Assembly: GCA_900766165.1 (NCBI GenBank)
Contig: CAAFUK010000072.1
Location: 1-15,654, forward strand
Length of the DNA stretch: 15,654 nt
Direction of reading: 5' to 3'
Source of the DNA: an uncultured Collinsella sp.
GTDB lineage: Bacteria > Actinomycetota > Coriobacteriia > Coriobacteriales > Coriobacteriaceae
Shown: positions 13,290 through 15,654 of the stretch, piece after piece
Layout: every line of letters starts with the position of its first letter
How positions within the stretch are numbered: the stretch's first letter is position 1
Notes under the pieces: model-generated
The model's database searches: none
What the model was told of the DNA's origin: nothing
Seen by the model: only the letters and a program-made list of their open reading frames with translations
Translations under genes and position numbers: made by a program

Positions 13290-15299
13290 ATGGCTAAGTT
13301 TGACATCATCGCCGCCACCGGTTGCCCGACCGGCATTGCGCACACCTTCATGGCGAAGGAGGCGCTGGAGAAGGCAGCTGCCGAGCGAGGTCTGACTATT
13401 AAGGTCGAGACCCATGGCCAGGTCGGTGTCGAGAACGAACTCACCAAGAGCGAGATCGCTGGTGCCAAGGCCGTCGTCGTCGCGGCCGATAAGGATGTCC
13501 AGGCGGAGCGTTTCGCCGGCAAGCGCATGGTTTCCGTTGGTGTTTCCAAAGCCCTGTCCGTCGAGGCCGCCGGTAAGCTGATCGACCGCGCGCTCGCCGC
13601 CAAGGGTGACGACTCGGTTGCGGCTGCTGCCGATGTCGAGGATGAGGTCGAGGAGAAGGAGTCCATCGGCCACATCATCTACAAGCACCTCATGAACGGC
13701 GTCAGCCACATGCTGGTCTTCGTCGTCGCTGGTGGTGTCCTGACCGCCGTCTCGTTCCTGTGGGGCATCACGTCCTTCGATTCGACGGCGTCTGACTACA
13801 ACAGCTTTGCCGCTATGCTCAAGATCATCGGCGGCATCGCCATGAACCTCATGGTTCCCGTGCTTTCCGCCTACATCGCCGAGTCCATCGGCAAGCGCCC
13901 GGCGCTCGTCCCCGGTTTTGTTGCCGGTATGATCGCCATCCAGGGCCTGCCCGTTAACGCCGAGACCGGCATGATCGACGCCGGCGGCGCCGGCGTGGGC
14001 TTCGGCTTCCTGGGCGGCATCGTCGGCGGTTTCCTCGCTGGCTATGTCATCTTGCTGCTCGAGAAGGTCTTCTCCAAGCTGCCCAAGAATCTGGACGGCC
14101 TCAAGGCTATCTTCCTGTACCCGCTGTTCTCGACTGCTATCGTCGGCCTGGTCATGCTCGGCATCTCCGGCCCCATGGCTGCCATCAACACCGCCATGAT
14201 GGACTTCCTCAAGGGTCTGTCTGCCTCTGGCGCCATTGTTCTGGGCCTCGCCATCGGCTGCATGTGCGCCGTTGACATGGGCGGCCCGGTCAACAAGGCT
14301 GCTTACGTCACCGGTACCGCTATGCTCACCGAGGCCCTGGCCGCCGGTGTCGGCACCGACACCTACAACTTCGGCACCAACTTCATGGCTGCCGTCTCCG
14401 CAGCTTGCATCGTTCCGCCGCTGATCACCACCTTCGCCGTCGTTGTCGGCAAGAAGTACTTCAGCCAGGAGGATCACGACGCCGGTATCGTCAACCTCAT
14501 CCTTGGTTGCACCCACATCACCGAGGGCGCCATTCCGTTCATGACCAAGAACATCTGGCCCGTCATGCCCATCATGATGCTCGGTTCCTCTATCGCCTCG
14601 ATCCTGACCATTATGTTCAACGTTCACGATCCGGCGCCTCATGGTGGCTTCCTGGTCCTGCCCGTTGTCGAGAATGGTCCGCTGTGGGTCCTCGCGATCC
14701 TCATCGGCGCTGTGGTCGGTGGCATCCTGTTCGTGGCCTTCAAGAAGTACGACTTCGAGAAGAACCAGAAGGCAGCTCCCGCCGCCGCTGCTCAGCCGGT
14801 CGAGGCCCCCAAGGCCGCTGCCGTCGAGGCCCCCAAGGCCGAGGCTGCCGACTTCGTGAAGGTCGAGAACGTCTTTGTCGCCGAGGACTTCGCTTCTCGT
14901 GACGAGGCTCTGAGCTTTGTCTCCAACCAGGCCGTCAAGGCCGGTGTCGCGAGCGACGCCGATGCCGTGATGAACGCCTTCCTGGCCCGCGAGGCCGAGG
15001 GTACCACGGGCATGATGGAGGGCTTCGCCATTCCGCATGCCAAGTCCGATGCCATTACCGAGGCCGCCGTTATCGTCGTCAAGGACGACTCCGGCGTCAC
15101 CGGTTGGGACACCATGGACGGCGCTCCCGTCAACGTGGCCATCGCCCTGCTCATCCCCGGTGCCCAGGCTGGCACCACGCATCTCAAGATTCTGTCCAAG
15201 GTCGCCGAGGCGCTCATGGACGAGGACTTCCGTGCCACCGTCAAGGGTTCCACCAACGCCGCCGAGATCGCCAAGACGATCAACGCCCGTCTGGTCTAA
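13290..15299 (+). CDS. Fructose-family PTS permease, fused EIIB-EIIC-EIIA
   Basis: This 669-residue membrane protein takes up and phosphorylates a sugar at the expense of PEP via HPr. The fructose-type IIB domain (1-105) has the active-site Cys12 in TGCPTGIAHTF. The IIC channel (about 125-490) has many hydrophobic segments and the family motif TEGAIPF (411-417). An Ala/Pro/Lys linker (about 493-522) leads to the IIA domain (about 525-669) with phosphoacceptor His583 in FAIPHAK. All phosphorelay residues except HPr's are thus in one chain. The start at 13290 follows AAGGAGGG by 4 bases; upstream in-frame codons lack a ribosome site. No 1-phosphofructokinase is adjacent, unlike typical fru operons, and the regulator is RpiR-type, so the sugar may be fructose or a related compound. 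A terminator follows. Confidence 0.93.
   Translation: MAKFDIIAATGCPTGIAHTFMAKEALEKAAAERGLTIKVETHGQVGVENELTKSEIAGAKAVVVAADKDVQAERFAGKRMVSVGVSKALSVEAAGKLIDRALAAKGDDSVAAAADVEDEVEEKESIGHIIYKHLMNGVSHMLVFVVAGGVLTAVSFLWGITSFDSTASDYNSFAAMLKIIGGIAMNLMVPVLSAYIAESIGKRPALVPGFVAGMIAIQGLPVNAETGMIDAGGAGVGFGFLGGIVGGFLAGYVILLLEKVFSKLPKNLDGLKAIFLYPLFSTAIVGLVMLGISGPMAAINTAMMDFLKGLSASGAIVLGLAIGCMCAVDMGGPVNKAAYVTGTAMLTEALAAGVGTDTYNFGTNFMAAVSAACIVPPLITTFAVVVGKKYFSQEDHDAGIVNLILGCTHITEGAIPFMTKNIWPVMPIMMLGSSIASILTIMFNVHDPAPHGGFLVLPVVENGPLWVLAILIGAVVGGILFVAFKKYDFEKNQKAAPAAAAQPVEAPKAAAVEAPKAEAADFVKVENVFVAEDFASRDEALSFVSNQAVKAGVASDADAVMNAFLAREAEGTTGMMEGFAIPHAKSDAITEAAVIVVKDDSGVTGWDTMDGAPVNVAIALLIPGAQAGTTHLKILSKVAEALMDEDFRATVKGSTNAAEIAKTINARLV
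14799..14841 (+). repeat. Short tandem repeat in the IIC-IIA linker
   Basis: A 19-base unit (14799-14817) recurs exactly at 14823-14841, period 24, encoding two copies of VEAPKA plus two Ala/Glu residues. It is a flexible interdomain linker typical of fused PTS proteins. Confidence 0.8.
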
Positions 15300-15335
15300 T
15301 CCCGGCGCTCGCGAATAACATCGCCCCCTGTATAT

Positions 15336-15370
15336 AAGGCGGAGACCCACTCCCGGGCCTCCGCCTTTTT
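15336..15370 (+). terminator. Intrinsic terminator of the PTS gene
   Basis: AAGGCGGAG (15336-15344) pairs with CTCCGCCTT (15359-15367) across a 14-base loop, and the T-run continues to 15370. It lies 36 bp after the stop codon. Confidence 0.9.
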
Positions 15371-15382
15371 CTACCCCTCCCA

Positions 15383-15453
15383 TAAGTTGCGGTGAATTAG
15401 GGACTGTTTAAACGATTCAACCCCAAATTCAGTCCCCATTTCACCGCAACTTA
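15383..15453. repeat. 71-bp REP/MITE-like extragenic palindrome
   Basis: TAAGTTGCGGTGAA (15383-15396) is perfectly complementary to TTCACCGCAACTTA (15440-15453). Inside, GGGACTG (15400-15406) pairs with CAGTCCC (15430-15436), with the same centre near 15418 and a symmetric 3-base internal loop. The remaining 23-base centre is AT-rich. It sits just after the PTS terminator and contains no T-tract, so it is not needed as that gene's terminator. The size, symmetry and extragenic position suggest a dispersed palindromic element; copy number elsewhere cannot be seen here. Confidence 0.7.
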
Positions 15454-15603
15454 CAAAAGGGCATAGAGGGAACTGCCTATCGAGTCCTTGTTGCGAACAG
15501 ATCATCAGCCAGAATTCCGTTCGGACGATATTACTCTGGACCGACCGAGTTTCCGTAGCTCGCCTGCCGGGCGGGGCGGTTAAGTTTGTCGCGAGTTCCG
15601 CAC
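15454..15603. other. Non-coding stretch without recognised feature
   Basis: No convincing coding region, RNA gene or promoter is seen in this 150-base stretch. A 78-codon minus-strand frame (15371-15607) runs across it and through the palindrome, but it has no recognisable domain and no support as a gene. Confidence 0.5.
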
Positions 15604-15638
15604 GCAAAGGAAAGCACTTAATGTGCTTTCCGTCTTGC
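15604..15638. other. Hairpin near the window end
   Basis: GGAAAGCAC (15609-15617) pairs perfectly with GTGCTTTCC (15623-15631) around a 5-base loop, and GCAA (15604-15607) can pair with TTGC (15635-15638) below it. No proper T-run follows on either strand. It may be a terminator for a gene beyond the right edge on the minus strand, or another extragenic palindrome. Confidence 0.5.
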
Positions 15639-15654
15639 GCAGGACTGTAGAGCA

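Noticed and set aside
13188..15383. Very long minus-strand open frame (731 codons) opposite the PTS gene
   Set aside because: It is the antisense of a clear EIIBCA coding sequence. Its Asp/Gly/His/Val-rich composition is what high-GC codon bias yields in the opposite frame, and it has no recognisable domain or ribosome site.
15371..15607. Possible 78-residue minus-strand protein at the right end
   Set aside because: Its last third is translation of the 71-bp palindrome and the start has no ribosome site; composition is unremarkable and no domain is seen.

Overview
The window looks like a high-GC, chromosomal, actinobacterial segment. Gene content and style point to the Coriobacteriia, most likely Collinsella or a close relative; this is inferred from protein style and gene order, not from a search. 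There is no rRNA, tRNA, CRISPR array, transposase or phage gene. Most of it is housekeeping DNA in two long plus-strand operons, followed by a sugar-transport locus and a repeat-bearing end. The first 20 bases are not genomic: they match the 3' end of the Illumina TruSeq read-2 adapter, so the contig edge is artificial and the first gene is cut there.

Region 1 (21-5582) is one tightly packed run: alaS (3' part), ruvX, mltG, a YqeG-type HAD phosphatase, aroK and an aroB-like gene, with gaps of 17 bp or less or short overlaps. alaS-ruvX-mltG is a widely conserved order also seen in Firmicutes. The aroB-like gene is the most unusual gene here. It is full length and still alignable to 3-dehydroquinate synthase, but it appears to have lost all three metal ligands and most of the catalytic motifs, next to a shikimate kinase that looks intact.

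Region 2 (5583-12100) starts with an intergenic nested palindrome, then a M24 peptidase (pepQ-like) with its own strong terminator. It continues with an operon that has a TATAAT box: efp, an Asp23/YqhY-family gene, nusB, xseB, tlyA, nadK and recN. The order is a condensed form of the pepQ-efp-yqhY-nusB-folD-xseA-xseB-ispA-dxs-tlyA-argR-recN order of Bacillus. Here folD, xseA, ispA, dxs and argR are absent, and nadK sits between tlyA and recN as in mycobacteria. The genes serve translation (EF-P, TlyA), rRNA transcription (NusB), DNA repair (XseB, RecN) and NADP supply (NadK).

Region 3 (12101-15370) holds a MurR/RpiR-family regulator on the minus strand, divergent from a single-gene fructose-type PTS permease with domain order IIB-IIC-IIA. 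The 272-bp region between them carries four copies of the hexamer CTTTCA/TGAAAG. Two of these form a perfect 6-3-6 inverted repeat, a good candidate operator. The PTS gene ends at a clear intrinsic terminator.

Region 4 (15371-15654) has no convincing gene. It carries a 71-bp element with perfect 14-bp terminal inverted repeats and an inner 7-bp pair, which looks like a REP/MITE-type extragenic palindrome, and a second perfect hairpin near the end of the window.
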